Assembly: GCA_041394985.1 (NCBI GenBank)
Contig: JAWLBI010000001.1
Coordinates: 4,392,650-4,456,649, forward strand
Length of the DNA stretch: 64,000 nt
From: JAGLON01 sp041394985
Lineage (GTDB): Bacteria > Zixibacteria > MSB-5A5 > GN15 > JAAZOE01
Reading direction: 5' to 3'
Each line of letters starts with the position of its first letter. Position 1 is the stretch's first letter. The translations under genes and the position numbers were made by a program. The notes beneath the pieces were generated by a model. The model was not told where the DNA came from, made no database searches, and worked only from the letters and a program-made list of their open reading frames with translations. This document shows, in pieces, positions 1 to 8,794 of this stretch.

Positions 1-1053
1 ACCCAAATCATGCGTATTCGCGATGTTAATGCTGACATACGGAGCCGACGAAGATCGTTTTACTCCCGCCGGGAGCGCATCATTCATTGTGTAATAGACA
101 AAAAGCGTATCCTTGCCCCGGTTTGCCTCCGCGCCGCTCTCATCTCCCTCAATGGGAATAATGCCTTTGCCCTCTTTACCGGTCGATTCCGCAACTAACT
201 GCTCGATCCAGGGAATAAATGCCGCCGCCTTCTTCGACGCGACGAACCGGAGCTTATCGACTCCCTTCAGAGTCGCCACCCCCATGATAGTTCCAAGCGC
301 CAGGGCATCATTATCAAGCGGATTCTCTTCCATATCGGCAAGAAACGCTGTCGCTTCCGAAAGGAGACGTTCCGGGCTCATCTTCGTAAACGCACCCGGT
401 ACCAATCCGAAGAAGGACAGCGCGGAATACCGACCGCCGATATCTTCTGGATTACAGAATGTCTCTACAAATCTGTTTCGCCTCGCCATCCGATGGAGTT
501 CTGAATACTCGTCGGTAATTGCGGCGAAGTAATTACCGGTTTTCAGCGGACGCTTATCCTTCAACAGACGGAAAAAGAAACGAAACTGAGACATCGTTTC
601 AATCGTCGAGCCTGACTTCGATGCAACGATAAAAAAAGTCTCCGTCAACTCGGAATTCGCCAGCACTTGCTCAATATGTTTGGGGGCGGTTGTATCTATT
701 ATGGTGTAAGACTGCAGCCATGGCTGCTTGCCGAAAACTTTTCCAAAGACCTCAGGGCACAGGGATGAACCGCCCATACCCATAACGACGACATGTTTGA
801 AACCGGAGTCTTTTACATGCGCAACCAGGCGTTCGATTTGCGGCAATTGGTTCGACATTGTCCGGACGACATCGATCCAACCGAGACGGTTGAGAATCTT
901 GTCGGTGACTGCCTTCCCCTTTTTCCCGAATACCGATGCATCCCGGTTGAGAATACGGCTGACCAGCTTGCTCGACTGCGCCTTCTTCTCCTGCTCTGCA
1001 AATGCAGTCTTCAACATACCGGGTTGAATTAACTGCTCTGATTTCTTCGCCAT
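1..1053 (-). CDS. pgi: Glucose-6-phosphate isomerase, 3' end cut by window edge
   Basis: The reading frame starts at the ATG at 1053 (reverse strand, MAKKSEQLIQ...) and stays open to the window edge, giving at least 350 residues without the C-terminus. The SIS-domain glycine stretch VVVMGMGGSSLCPEVFG and the sugar-phosphate binding segment FFIVASKSGSTIET are typical of phosphoglucose isomerase, which interconverts glucose 6-phosphate and fructose 6-phosphate in the cytoplasm. The SIS region lies only about 90 residues from the start, so there is no N-terminal transaldolase domain of the kind seen in bifunctional Tal-Pgi proteins. Ribulose-phosphate epimerase follows upstream on the same strand, so carbon metabolism genes cluster here. 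The family call is firm; the full length cannot be seen. Confidence 0.9.
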   Translation of the reverse strand, partial: MAKKSEQLIQPGMLKTAFAEQEKKAQSSKLVSRILNRDASVFGKKGKAVTDKILNRLGWIDVVRTMSNQLPQIERLVAHVKDSGFKHVVVMGMGGSSLCPEVFGKVFGKQPWLQSYTIIDTTAPKHIEQVLANSELTETFFIVASKSGSTIETMSQFRFFFRLLKDKRPLKTGNYFAAITDEYSELHRMARRNRFVETFCNPEDIGGRYSALSFFGLVPGAFTKMSPERLLSEATAFLADMEENPLDNDALALGTIMGVATLKGVDKLRFVASKKAAAFIPWIEQLVAESTGKEGKGIIPIEGDESGAEANRGKDTLFVYYTMNDALPAGVKRSSSAPYVSINIANTHDLG

Positions 1054-1290
1054 TTTTTAGTCCCCTTTGGATATATTTATATGTATCAGCATATATTTAA
1101 CCAATATGGACTCTTAAAGTCAAGATATAAGTTATTTCTCAGTTAGTATATTTATATTGTTCCTTATTTGCAAACATAAAATGCAAAACTCCACCCCATG
1201 TTCGAGGAACAGCATCAATGTGCTTCCTGATTCTTATTTCGTTTTTACGAGATCAAATTTTCACTATCGACGGTTTGTGCTCTTTTTCCG

Positions 1291-1575
1291 CTAATGCAGT
1301 CCTTGTACCAGAATGACCGAATCCTCGGAACCCCACGAATTTCTTGTATAATCGTCTGCATCCGGGTCATTCCACCAAATACCGTCAATCAGGTACTTAA
1401 ATGTGTACTTCCCCGGCGGAATATCTAGCTCCAGTTCGAAACCCCGACCATGCCTCTTGCGCATCGGTAACGAACTTTCGTCCCACTTGTTAAAATCGCC
1501 TACCAAATACACTCGATGAGCGGTGCTGTCGGGCCAGATAAATTTGACCTTCCCATTGTCCAATCGCTGATACAT
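1291..1575 (-). CDS. Stand-alone CBM48/E-set (glycogen-recognition-like) domain protein
   Basis: This 94-residue protein is almost entirely one early-set beta-sandwich of the isoamylase/AMPK-beta type. The segments VYLVGDFNKWD, FELELDIPPGKYTFKYLIDG and the closing NDPDADDYTRNSWGSED are characteristic. Such domains usually sit at the N-terminus of branching or debranching enzymes or in AMPK beta subunits and bind alpha-glucan; here no catalytic domain is attached. An AGGGGGT ribosome site precedes the ATG at 1575. Neighbours are pgi and rpe, so a role near glycogen or hexose-phosphate metabolism is a reasonable inference. There is no signal peptide, so it should be cytoplasmic. Confidence 0.8.
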   Translation of the reverse strand: MYQRLDNGKVKFIWPDSTAHRVYLVGDFNKWDESSLPMRKRHGRGFELELDIPPGKYTFKYLIDGIWWNDPDADDYTRNSWGSEDSVILVQGLH

Positions 1576-1774
1576 CAGGTGACCCCCTGATAATTTCCTT
1601 TGTCAAAAAGACCTTTGATAAAAATCAGCGCTGAAACGTCCGCACTCGGATTTACTTGTCTTGCGGCAATCGGATTGAAGTCTGTCTCGCTATAATATAC
1701 GACAAGTTTTAAGGGGAAGCGATTATTTAATTGTCTTATTTAAAAAAAGTGAGGACTATGCCGACCGATATTGT

Positions 1775-2443
1775 TTATTTTTTTTCGACCGCCTTCAATG
1801 TCCGCACAAGATCACCTGGATCGCCATCGCCGAAAAACGCAGATCCCATGACCAGTACATCAACGCCGCTCTCTATCACACCCGGAGCCGTCGTGCGATT
1901 GACGCCACCGTCTATTTGCAGTTGGCAGGACAACCCATTCTCCCGTATATGGTTCTTAATCTTCGCCGCCCGCTCCAGAGACTCGGGAATGAATTTCTGC
2001 CCGCCATACCCGGGAAACACCGACATCAACAACACCAAATCGACCATATGCACATACGGCAAAACGGCTTCCACGGACATATCCGGATTTAATGACAATC
2101 CAACCTGACAACCCAAATCCCGCACTTGCCTAATCCTCTCCGTCGGATCCGGCGCCACCTCAATGTGAAACGTCAACAAATCCGCTCCGGCCTTATAAAA
2201 CGATTCGAAAAAGTGTTCCGGATTCGTAACCATCAGATGCACATCGCGAAACAACCCGCACGACTTCTTCACTGCCTTGACCATATCCGGGCCCATCGTG
2301 AGGTTGGGGACGAAATGTCCGTCCATAATGTCTATATGCAGCCAGTCTGCTCCGGCCTCTTCGGCCATGCGGACCTGCTCGCCCATGCGCGCGAAGTCCG
2401 CTCCTAATATCGAAGGCGCTATTGTAATCATACCGAACAACAT
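1775..2443 (-). CDS. rpe: Ribulose-phosphate 3-epimerase
   Basis: The 222-residue TIM-barrel enzyme interconverts ribulose 5-phosphate and xylulose 5-phosphate in the pentose phosphate pathway. Recognisable landmarks are IAPSILGADFARM at the N-terminus, the metal-binding DWLHIDIMDGHFVPN with its His and Asp, HLMVTNPEHF, the MSVFPGYGGQKFIP loop and the phosphate-binding end QIDGGVNRTTAP...VLVMGSAFFGDGDP. The length is normal for the family. Two ATG starts are possible, 2443 and 2431; the GAGG box just before 2443 favours the first. It lies upstream of the E-set gene and pgi on the same strand, with about 200 bp between genes, so they may or may not be co-transcribed. Confidence 0.95.
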   Translation of the reverse strand: MLFGMITIAPSILGADFARMGEQVRMAEEAGADWLHIDIMDGHFVPNLTMGPDMVKAVKKSCGLFRDVHLMVTNPEHFFESFYKAGADLLTFHIEVAPDPTERIRQVRDLGCQVGLSLNPDMSVEAVLPYVHMVDLVLLMSVFPGYGGQKFIPESLERAAKIKNHIRENGLSCQLQIDGGVNRTTAPGVIESGVDVLVMGSAFFGDGDPGDLVRTLKAVEKK

Positions 2444-2587
2444 AACACCTCACACCGCCGGACTCAACAGATTTTTCACCGCCTCAATTGACTTCCGCCG
2501 AAAACAGGATACATTGTATCTGAGAAAAGAAATGGGCCGCAACATGCGTATATAATGGGTAGGAGTTTTTGCGGGCACAGAAAACAT

Positions 2588-5098
2588 ATGATCAAGACAC
2601 TTCTGAATATAGCGACAACTCTGATTCTCCTTTGCGCATCTCAACTCGATGCCCGACCGGATTTTCTTTTTCCCCAAACTGGGAAAACACCGCCGCCTCC
2701 GCCCAAAGCCTTATTCGATTATCCCAATTCCGGCTTTGAAATACACAAAATCAACCGCCTCGGCCTGACCATCACCAACAGCGGCTTTTTCGGTAACGGC
2801 TATTTGGCCACGTCTGTCGACCCGGAAACCGGCGATCATATTTTCGGTTGCGAATACCCTCGCAACTCCAATGTCGAGTTCCTCTGGGTCGGCGGTATCT
2901 GGATAGGCGCCGTCGTCGGCCGCGATACCCTGGTATCGACCGCTGCCGAGGGGTATTATAACATCGTCGAATTCTGGCCCGATGCCGGAGCCGCAGGACA
3001 AATGATTCGCCGCTCATCGCAGCCGTTCTCGAACGATTATTCTCCCGATGCCATCTCCGAGGAAGACATCATTTGCACTTTCACCGATACCTTCACCCAC
3101 CCCTCGATCGTCAACACCGACCCGATCGACAACCGCCCGCACCAGCCGCTCAATATCGAAATTACCCAGCGCACCTATGCCTGGAGCTACCCCTACGCTG
3201 ATGATTTCGTCCTGTTCGATTTCTCCATCCGCAATATCGGCGTTTATCCTCTCAAGCAGGCCTATATCGGAATTGTCAATGATGCCGACGCATATCACAT
3301 CTCAAAATCATCGGGCACCGACAGCTGGCTGGACGACATTTGCGGCTTCAAAAAAACGATCCCCTCACCGATCTGGCCGGGATACGAGGACAGCATCATG
3401 GTCGCGTGGGTGGCCGACAACGACGGCGATCCGAACGGTACGACCTTCGACTTCTCCTCTACTACCGGTGTCACAGCCTCGCGCGTCATCCGCACCCCGT
3501 CGGACAGCCTCGAGTATTCGTTCAACTGGTGGGTAACACAATACTCCCCGACCGGCGACTGGGGACCGCGCCAGGTCACCGATAATAAACCCTACCGCGA
3601 TTTCGGTTCCAATTTCGGCACGCCCCTCGGCGACAAGAATAAATACTACATGCTCAGCACCCGTGAATTCGACTACGATCAGCTCGAATGCGCCCTATCA
3701 CACACCGGCGGCGGGTGGATGGCCCCCGACAAAGATGCCGAGGATTTCGCCAACGGTCACAACTCGATTTATCTCTTCAGTTTCGGCCCGTTTGATTTGC
3801 CTCCCGACTCCACTCTGCCGGTAACGCTCGCATACATCGGTGGCGAGGATCTCCACCATGACCCGACCGCATTCGAAAACCTGTACAATCCGTACAATCC
3901 GGGACCGTTTCAGAATCAGCTCGATTTTTCCAATCTCGGGTTAAACGCCATCTGGGCCGAGTGGATTTATGACAATCCCGGCTACGATACCGACGGCGAT
4001 AATGACTCAGGCCTCGCCCGCTGGTTCGTCAACGACGCCGGCACCGATTCGGCCTATGCTTTTTTTAAGGGTGATGGTGTCCCCGATTTCCGAGGCGCCG
4101 CACCGCCTCCCTCTCCGAAACTGACGGTCATCCCCGCATTCGGAAAACTTATTCTGCGCTGGAATGGCCAGGTGTCGGAGAATACGATCGATGTGTTCTC
4201 CAAAGAGAAGGACTTCGAGGGATACAAAGTCTATTTTTCGGAGAGCGACCAATACGCCGATTTCGTCCTCGCCGCAACCTACGACAAACGCGATTACAAC
4301 ATCCACTCGTGGAATGATATCCTGCGCCGCTGGGAGATTTCCTCCTCGCCCATTTCCTACGATTCTATTGTTGCCATCTATGGCATCGGTATCGAGCCGG
4401 ACGAGTACACCGAGGACAATCCGCTACCGCCAAACTCGTCGCTCAATCCGACCGGCCGATACACGTACTTCACGGCGCAGTTCTGGAATGAATCCGATTT
4501 GTCGAATCCGTACGGCATTCACCGCGTCTATCCCGATTCCGATCCCGACGATATCTCCGACACCACCGACGACGGTTTTCGGCGCTGGTATGAATACGAG
4601 TTTATCCTCGATAATATCTCGCCGTCGGTGCCGCTGTATATTTCCGTAACCGCATTCGATTACGGCAGCCGCTCGCATCAGTTGTCCGAACTGGAAAGCT
4701 CGAGGCTCGAAAACGCGACGCTTTCGTATCCGCTGGCATCGGTCGATGAAGTCGAGGAGGAGGGCTTAAACGTCATCGTCTACCCCAATCCGTATCGCAT
4801 CGACGGCGGGTATGCGCGAGCCGGTTATGAGAATCGCGACCGTATCAAGTCGGCCGAGCGGGCGCGCGCGATTAATTTCGCGAATCTGCCGAGGATTTGC
4901 ACGATTCGCATTTACACCATCAGCGGCGACCTCGTGAAGGAGATCAAGCATTATCGCCCGGACGGCGGCCCGGATGCGCAGGTCGAGACGTGGAATATGC
5001 TGTCGCGCAATACGCAGGTCATCACGAGCGGCATCTACATCTGGTCGGTCGACTCGGAGATGGGGGAGCAACTCGGCAAACTGGTAATCATTAAGTAA
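2588..5098 (+). CDS. Large secreted protein with type-9-secretion-like C-terminal domain
   Basis: The start is placed at the ATG at 2588, which opens a clear signal peptide (MIKTLLNIATTLILLCASQLDA); the frame extends 11 codons further upstream without a signal. The mature protein is about 815 residues. Residues roughly 40-470 form an uncharacterised module with the landmarks DPETGD, GGIWIGAVVGRDTL, FNWWV, KYYMLS, DYDQL and FSFGPFDLP. A fibronectin-III-like stretch follows (LTVIPAFGKLILRWNG...YKVYFSES). The last 80 residues (VYPNPYRIDGG ... IRIYTISGDLVKEI ... TSGIYIWSV) match the FlgD-Ig/type A sorting domain used by type 9 secretion. The N-terminal module is clearly related to that of the gene at 27955-30822. 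Function is unknown; cell-surface or extracellular location is inferred. Confidence 0.8.
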   Translation: MIKTLLNIATTLILLCASQLDARPDFLFPQTGKTPPPPPKALFDYPNSGFEIHKINRLGLTITNSGFFGNGYLATSVDPETGDHIFGCEYPRNSNVEFLWVGGIWIGAVVGRDTLVSTAAEGYYNIVEFWPDAGAAGQMIRRSSQPFSNDYSPDAISEEDIICTFTDTFTHPSIVNTDPIDNRPHQPLNIEITQRTYAWSYPYADDFVLFDFSIRNIGVYPLKQAYIGIVNDADAYHISKSSGTDSWLDDICGFKKTIPSPIWPGYEDSIMVAWVADNDGDPNGTTFDFSSTTGVTASRVIRTPSDSLEYSFNWWVTQYSPTGDWGPRQVTDNKPYRDFGSNFGTPLGDKNKYYMLSTREFDYDQLECALSHTGGGWMAPDKDAEDFANGHNSIYLFSFGPFDLPPDSTLPVTLAYIGGEDLHHDPTAFENLYNPYNPGPFQNQLDFSNLGLNAIWAEWIYDNPGYDTDGDNDSGLARWFVNDAGTDSAYAFFKGDGVPDFRGAAPPPSPKLTVIPAFGKLILRWNGQVSENTIDVFSKEKDFEGYKVYFSESDQYADFVLAATYDKRDYNIHSWNDILRRWEISSSPISYDSIVAIYGIGIEPDEYTEDNPLPPNSSLNPTGRYTYFTAQFWNESDLSNPYGIHRVYPDSDPDDISDTTDDGFRRWYEYEFILDNISPSVPLYISVTAFDYGSRSHQLSELESSRLENATLSYPLASVDEVEEEGLNVIVYPNPYRIDGGYARAGYENRDRIKSAERARAINFANLPRICTIRIYTISGDLVKEIKHYRPDGGPDAQVETWNMLSRNTQVITSGIYIWSVDSEMGEQLGKLVIIK

Positions 5099-5130
5099 TC
5101 GTTTCCCCAATCACAAAATTTCCCTCCTTT

Positions 5131-5177
5131 CATTCTGAGGAGTCCCGTCCGCAGGACGACGTGAGAATCTGCTCTTG
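5131..5177. repeat. Dispersed repeat, CATTCTGA...AGAATCTGCTCTTG type
   Basis: This stretch has the same ends as the repeats at 8800-8849 and inside the 179-bp tandem repeat: CATTCTGAGGAGTCC at the left and GAATCTGCTCTTG at the right, enclosing a short palindrome (GTCCGCAGGAC). The gene-free region 5099-5490 also holds a second repeat-like piece at about 5293-5345, ATGGATTCCCG... followed by its inverse ...CGGGAATGACA, and a terminator. No coding sequence is visible in it. Confidence 0.65.
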
Positions 5178-5391
5178 CCTCTTCTTCAGTAGGGGCCGGG
5201 TCCTCCGGCCCGCAAGCATCATCCTGCCAAAATTAATTCAGCCTGTCACACCTGCGTAGGCAGGTGTCCATGCAGTACTTCGAAATTACCGCGGCATGGA
5301 TTCCCGACTCGCACAGTCTAAGAAGTCTGTGCTCTCGGGAATGACATAATTAGTTTTAGGGTCAAAGGCATTTTTGAACTGCAGTAGTATT

Positions 5392-5447
5392 AAAAAAACG
5401 AAGGGGAACCCGGGCGATTGAGCGGTCGCGCAATCCCCGGATTCCCC
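5392..5447 (-). terminator. Terminator of the haem chemoreceptor gene
   Basis: Read on the reverse strand, a long GC-rich hairpin (arms around 5434-5447 and 5403-5416, GGGGAATCCGGG against CCCGGGTTCCCC) is followed by TTCG and seven T. It lies 44 bp after the chemoreceptor stop codon. Confidence 0.75.
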
Positions 5448-5490
5448 GCTTGCAAGAGAGAGAGATCTGTACTAACGATTGTCTTCCCTG

Positions 5491-7200
5491 TTACATCTTA
5501 AATCTATTCACCAACTGTTGCATCGACGTCGCCTGCGCATTGAGCTGCTCGGCCGCCTGCGCGGCTTCCTTGGCGCCGTCCGCCGAGGATCTCGATATCG
5601 CGGCGATACCTTCCATATTCTTCGATATTTCCTCGACCGCCGTCGACTGTTCGGCCGATGCGGCTGCGAGCTGCGCGATCATCTCGTTGACGCGCTGCGA
5701 TATATTACTGATTTCGATCAGGCTCTTGCCCGCATCATCGGCCCGCGCACGACCGGCCTCGACCAGTTCAGTTGCCTCTTCCACCGAGGATACCGCGCGG
5801 CCGGAATTCGCCTGAATACTCGTCACCATATTCGTAATCTCACCGGTCGCCTTGGCCGTACGCTCGGCCAGCTTGCGCACCTCATCGGCGACAACTGCGA
5901 ATCCGCGCCCCTGTTCGCCGGCCCGAGCCGCCTCGATGGCCGCATTCAGCGCCAGCAGATTGGTCTGATCGGCGATATCTTCGATCACTTCGGTAATCTG
6001 TCCGATCTGCACCGATGCATCGGCCAGTTCCTTGATAACCTGTCCCGAGTGCCCGGATGATTCGGCGATTTTTGACAGCCCATCGATAGTCTCGCCGACA
6101 ACGGTCTGGCCGGCTCCGGCGGTGTTCGATGCCTCATCGGCCATTTTGCGGGCATCATTGGCATTAGTCGAGGCCTGTACGATATTGGCCGACATCTGTT
6201 CGATGGCCGCAGAAATCTGTGATGACCGCTCTTCCTGCATAACGGCTCCGTCAACCATCGACTCCGAGGTACGGGTAATCTGTTCGGCCGCAGAAACCAA
6301 TTGTCCGGCATTTTCCGCGAGCTGTCCGGCGATATCTTTGAGGTTTACCATCATCTGCTTAAACGACTGGCCGAGAATATCGCGCTCGGATTTCGGCTCG
6401 AACCGCATGGTCAAATCATTGTCCGCGATTTTTTCGGAAACGCCGGCAAGCGTTTTCATGTAATCGAACACATTCCGGACAGATGACAGCAGATCGCCGA
6501 TTTCATCTTGCGATTTTACTTTTATATTCTGATTCACTTCACCGACAGAGGCAAATTGCAGTTTTTCTCCGACTTCTTTGAGAGGCTTGAAAATCTTTCG
6601 GCGCATGACGAATGTGATATTTGCTATCAGTAAAACAACGGCGATAACCGCTATAATGATATTGACCTCAAAATTCGATGCCAGGGCTTCGGCGCTCTGT
6701 TGTTCCGAGCGGATTATTTTTAGCCCGCCCAGTACTTCGCCCTCTCCTTTATCATGGCAGTCAGTACAGGCGGAGCTGTTTACTAAGGCCCGATACGAAA
6801 CTTGATAGGCGATATCGTCTATCAAAGTATCCAGCATGATATCCTGCTTGGTCTTGAAAACCTGAAGCCAATAGGTATCACGAGACTGCGAACCGACGGA
6901 TTCTGCATCCGAGGCACGCCTGATGACTGCTGCATCGTCGACGACGGTCAGATCGGAAAATATTCCTAATTCATGCCCTTCCTGGGCCATCTCCTGAATT
7001 TTCTCGTTTTCACCAATGAGCATATAATCATTGATTTCACGGGTGAGACTCCAGTTGATATTCCTCGAGTTTTGATTATTAAGCTCGGAAAGCGATGATT
7101 CCAACTGCATGTGGTTGATTACTACTATTGCCGTAAATACAAACGTTAATAAACCGAGGCAGACGAGTGGAATTTTAAATGTAAGAGATGAAAGCTTCAA
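5491..7200 (-). CDS. Methyl-accepting chemotaxis protein with a c-type haem sensor domain
   Basis: This 569-residue transmembrane chemoreceptor has TM1 at about 10-29, a periplasmic domain to about 178, TM2 at 179-198, a HAMP domain at about 200-255 and a long signalling coiled coil. The coiled-coil hairpin core is recognisable (DQTNLLALNAAIEAARAGEQGRGFAVVADE). The periplasmic part carries a CxxCH haem-attachment motif at C145-C148-H149 shortly before TM2 and resembles DUF3365/Tll0287-like haem sensors. It should therefore bind covalent haem and may sense redox state or a gas such as oxygen or NO (inference). It would signal through CheW/CheA; a cheW is at 22285 but no cheA is present. It has its own terminator at 5392-5447. 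Confidence 0.9.
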   Translation of the reverse strand: MKLSSLTFKIPLVCLGLLTFVFTAIVVINHMQLESSLSELNNQNSRNINWSLTREINDYMLIGENEKIQEMAQEGHELGIFSDLTVVDDAAVIRRASDAESVGSQSRDTYWLQVFKTKQDIMLDTLIDDIAYQVSYRALVNSSACTDCHDKGEGEVLGGLKIIRSEQQSAEALASNFEVNIIIAVIAVVLLIANITFVMRRKIFKPLKEVGEKLQFASVGEVNQNIKVKSQDEIGDLLSSVRNVFDYMKTLAGVSEKIADNDLTMRFEPKSERDILGQSFKQMMVNLKDIAGQLAENAGQLVSAAEQITRTSESMVDGAVMQEERSSQISAAIEQMSANIVQASTNANDARKMADEASNTAGAGQTVVGETIDGLSKIAESSGHSGQVIKELADASVQIGQITEVIEDIADQTNLLALNAAIEAARAGEQGRGFAVVADEVRKLAERTAKATGEITNMVTSIQANSGRAVSSVEEATELVEAGRARADDAGKSLIEISNISQRVNEMIAQLAAASAEQSTAVEEISKNMEGIAAISRSSADGAKEAAQAAEQLNAQATSMQQLVNRFKM

Positions 7201-7403
7201 TATAACCCCCTAGATATTGAACACAGTGCTTACTCCAGTATTCGTCAAAAATGCGGATGAATTTAGGTCAATTTATGGCGTAGAGCGGATAGCGGAATCA
7301 TGTTGACAAACAACGGCTTACGAACCTTGGACCGAGCCTGCAAACGGCGGCAACTTAGTCCAATTTTGAAATTGCGGGGAATTATGTAATTGTATTAATA
7401 CAC

Positions 7404-7431
7404 AAACGCCCCGACTCCCGTCGGGGCGTTT
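7404..7431. terminator. Symmetric terminator downstream of sodN
   Basis: A perfect 12-bp stem, AAACGCCCCGAC / GTCGGGGCGTTT with a TCCC loop. It lies between sodN and the chemoreceptor gene and most likely ends the sodN transcript (reverse strand), although the T-run is short. The rest of the gene-free stretch 7201-7598 shows nothing else recognisable and must hold the promoter of the chemoreceptor. Confidence 0.6.
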
Positions 7432-7598
7432 GGCGGCCGCCAAAATTTATTCTTTGTAAACCACCAACTCTTTCGGGTTTTACAACTCGGCTGACGGCTC
7501 GTGCATTATATGATACGAACCATTTGCAGAATATTGGCGGTTATTTCGAAAAAAATCGCCAAAAATGTCTATAATGAAGCTAACGACTCCACGAATCA

Positions 7599-8057
7599 TT
7601 ACTTACCCATATAGAGCGTTTCGAACTCTGTAATCGCCGTATTGAGTTTCGTAACATTCGCTAAGTCAGTGGTTTGCTTGCACTTCATCGCATAGACGAT
7701 GATCAAATGCAGCTTCTCCAATTTTTTTGCATAAGCCGCCGCCGCGGCCGCATCACTGCCGTCGACCGGCTTAATGCGTTGCGCCAGAAAGTAATTGGCC
7801 GCCATATCGATAATCTTGTCCGCATGCTCATCCTTGTTGTTGACCCAGCGGACGATCTGGTTGAAATCCTTGTCGCCCGCGGCCGACAATTCGACGATTT
7901 GCTTCATCGACTTCTCGATAGTCTGAGTATCTTCCTTGAGGAGTGTGAAGCGCGTGTCGTCACCGTAAATACCGCAGGGAATTTGACAGTGAGCAAAAGC
8001 GGTCGATGCCGCCAGTGCCAGAATGGCGATAACAGTCAAAAATATTTTCAGTTTCAT
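7599..8057 (-). CDS. sodN: Exported nickel superoxide dismutase
   Basis: The protein disproportionates superoxide using nickel. The start is the ATG at 8057, six bases after AAGGTG; a GTG further upstream falls inside that ribosome site. Residues 1-22 are a signal peptide ending STAFA, directly followed by the nickel-hook sequence HCQIPCGIY. This contains all the classical Ni-SOD hook residues: His1, Cys2, Pro5, Cys6, Gly7 and Tyr9 of the mature protein. The remaining 120 residues are the expected helical-bundle domain, giving a mature form of about 130 residues. In actinobacteria a cytoplasmic precursor is trimmed by the peptidase SodX to free His1; here signal peptidase cleavage after AFA would do it. 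No sodX-like gene is adjacent. Location is inferred to be periplasmic or extracellular. Confidence 0.93.
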   Translation of the reverse strand: MKLKIFLTVIAILALAASTAFAHCQIPCGIYGDDTRFTLLKEDTQTIEKSMKQIVELSAAGDKDFNQIVRWVNNKDEHADKIIDMAANYFLAQRIKPVDGSDAAAAAAYAKKLEKLHLIIVYAMKCKQTTDLANVTKLNTAITEFETLYMGK

Positions 8058-8136
8058 ATACGTCACCTTTTTATAAGCAGGGTTTTAGTTTTCGTTCACA
8101 GTGTATACGTAAAATGGGCGAAGATAGAAGTGAGAA

Positions 8137-8667
8137 TCAGGCCAGCGGCCATGATTGGATGCGACCGAGCGTATCGACATCGATAAGCGTGACACGTTCG
8201 ATTCGGCAGGTTTGCGGCAGATGCCCCTGGTTGGCTTTTTCCAGCGCACTGCAGATGCGGGACGAGTCGATACCGAGACACAGCGTCACATGGGGGACAA
8301 TTATATCCGGCATATACAGGTCGACAATGCCCTCGATATGCGGCTCCATTGTGTCATGGCACAATTTGTGGAAAGCGAGGAATTCCTCAGTCACCGTCGG
8401 GCCGTAATACACGACATTCATGATCGAGGTGAACAACCCGATATGCGACAGGACGATATCGAATGACTTCGTTTGCAGGGCGAGAGATTCCAGCGCCGGG
8501 AGGAGCGATTCGCGATTGATATTCTCGCAGGCGGCGATGGTGATATGCGGTTTGACATCCGATCCCAGCAGTTCAGCCTTGATGCCGCAGTTGGATAGTT
8601 TTTGCCAGATATCGGTCAGCCATGCATTGGATGTGTCGTCGAATGTCGCGATGAGCGCATATTTCAT
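8137..8667 (-). CDS. 2H phosphoesterase family protein (2'-5' RNA ligase/LigT-like)
   Basis: This 176-residue protein carries the two HxT/S motifs that define the 2H phosphoesterase fold: HITIA near residue 41 and HVTLC near residue 127, separated by the usual 85 or so residues. Family members hydrolyse 2',3'-cyclic phosphates or ligate 2'-5' RNA ends; the real substrate cannot be told from sequence. It sits 80 bp upstream of sodN on the same strand, so co-transcription is possible but not shown. There is no signal peptide. Confidence 0.75.
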   Translation of the reverse strand: MKYALIATFDDTSNAWLTDIWQKLSNCGIKAELLGSDVKPHITIAACENINRESLLPALESLALQTKSFDIVLSHIGLFTSIMNVVYYGPTVTEEFLAFHKLCHDTMEPHIEGIVDLYMPDIIVPHVTLCLGIDSSRICSALEKANQGHLPQTCRIERVTLIDVDTLGRIQSWPLA

Positions 8668-8794
8668 GATACTCCGGTCCCTCGATAATATTCAGATTAT
8701 TGATTAATGCCACACAATGCCGGTTTATGCAAGGATATTATTACGGGTAGATGAGAGTCCGCAACGGCGAGATGGACCTGTATAACAAACAGAA

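Noticed and set aside
2588..5098. Complete type 9 secretion system in this window
   Set aside because: Only the C-terminal sorting-like domain is seen; no Por/Gld/Spr component is present.
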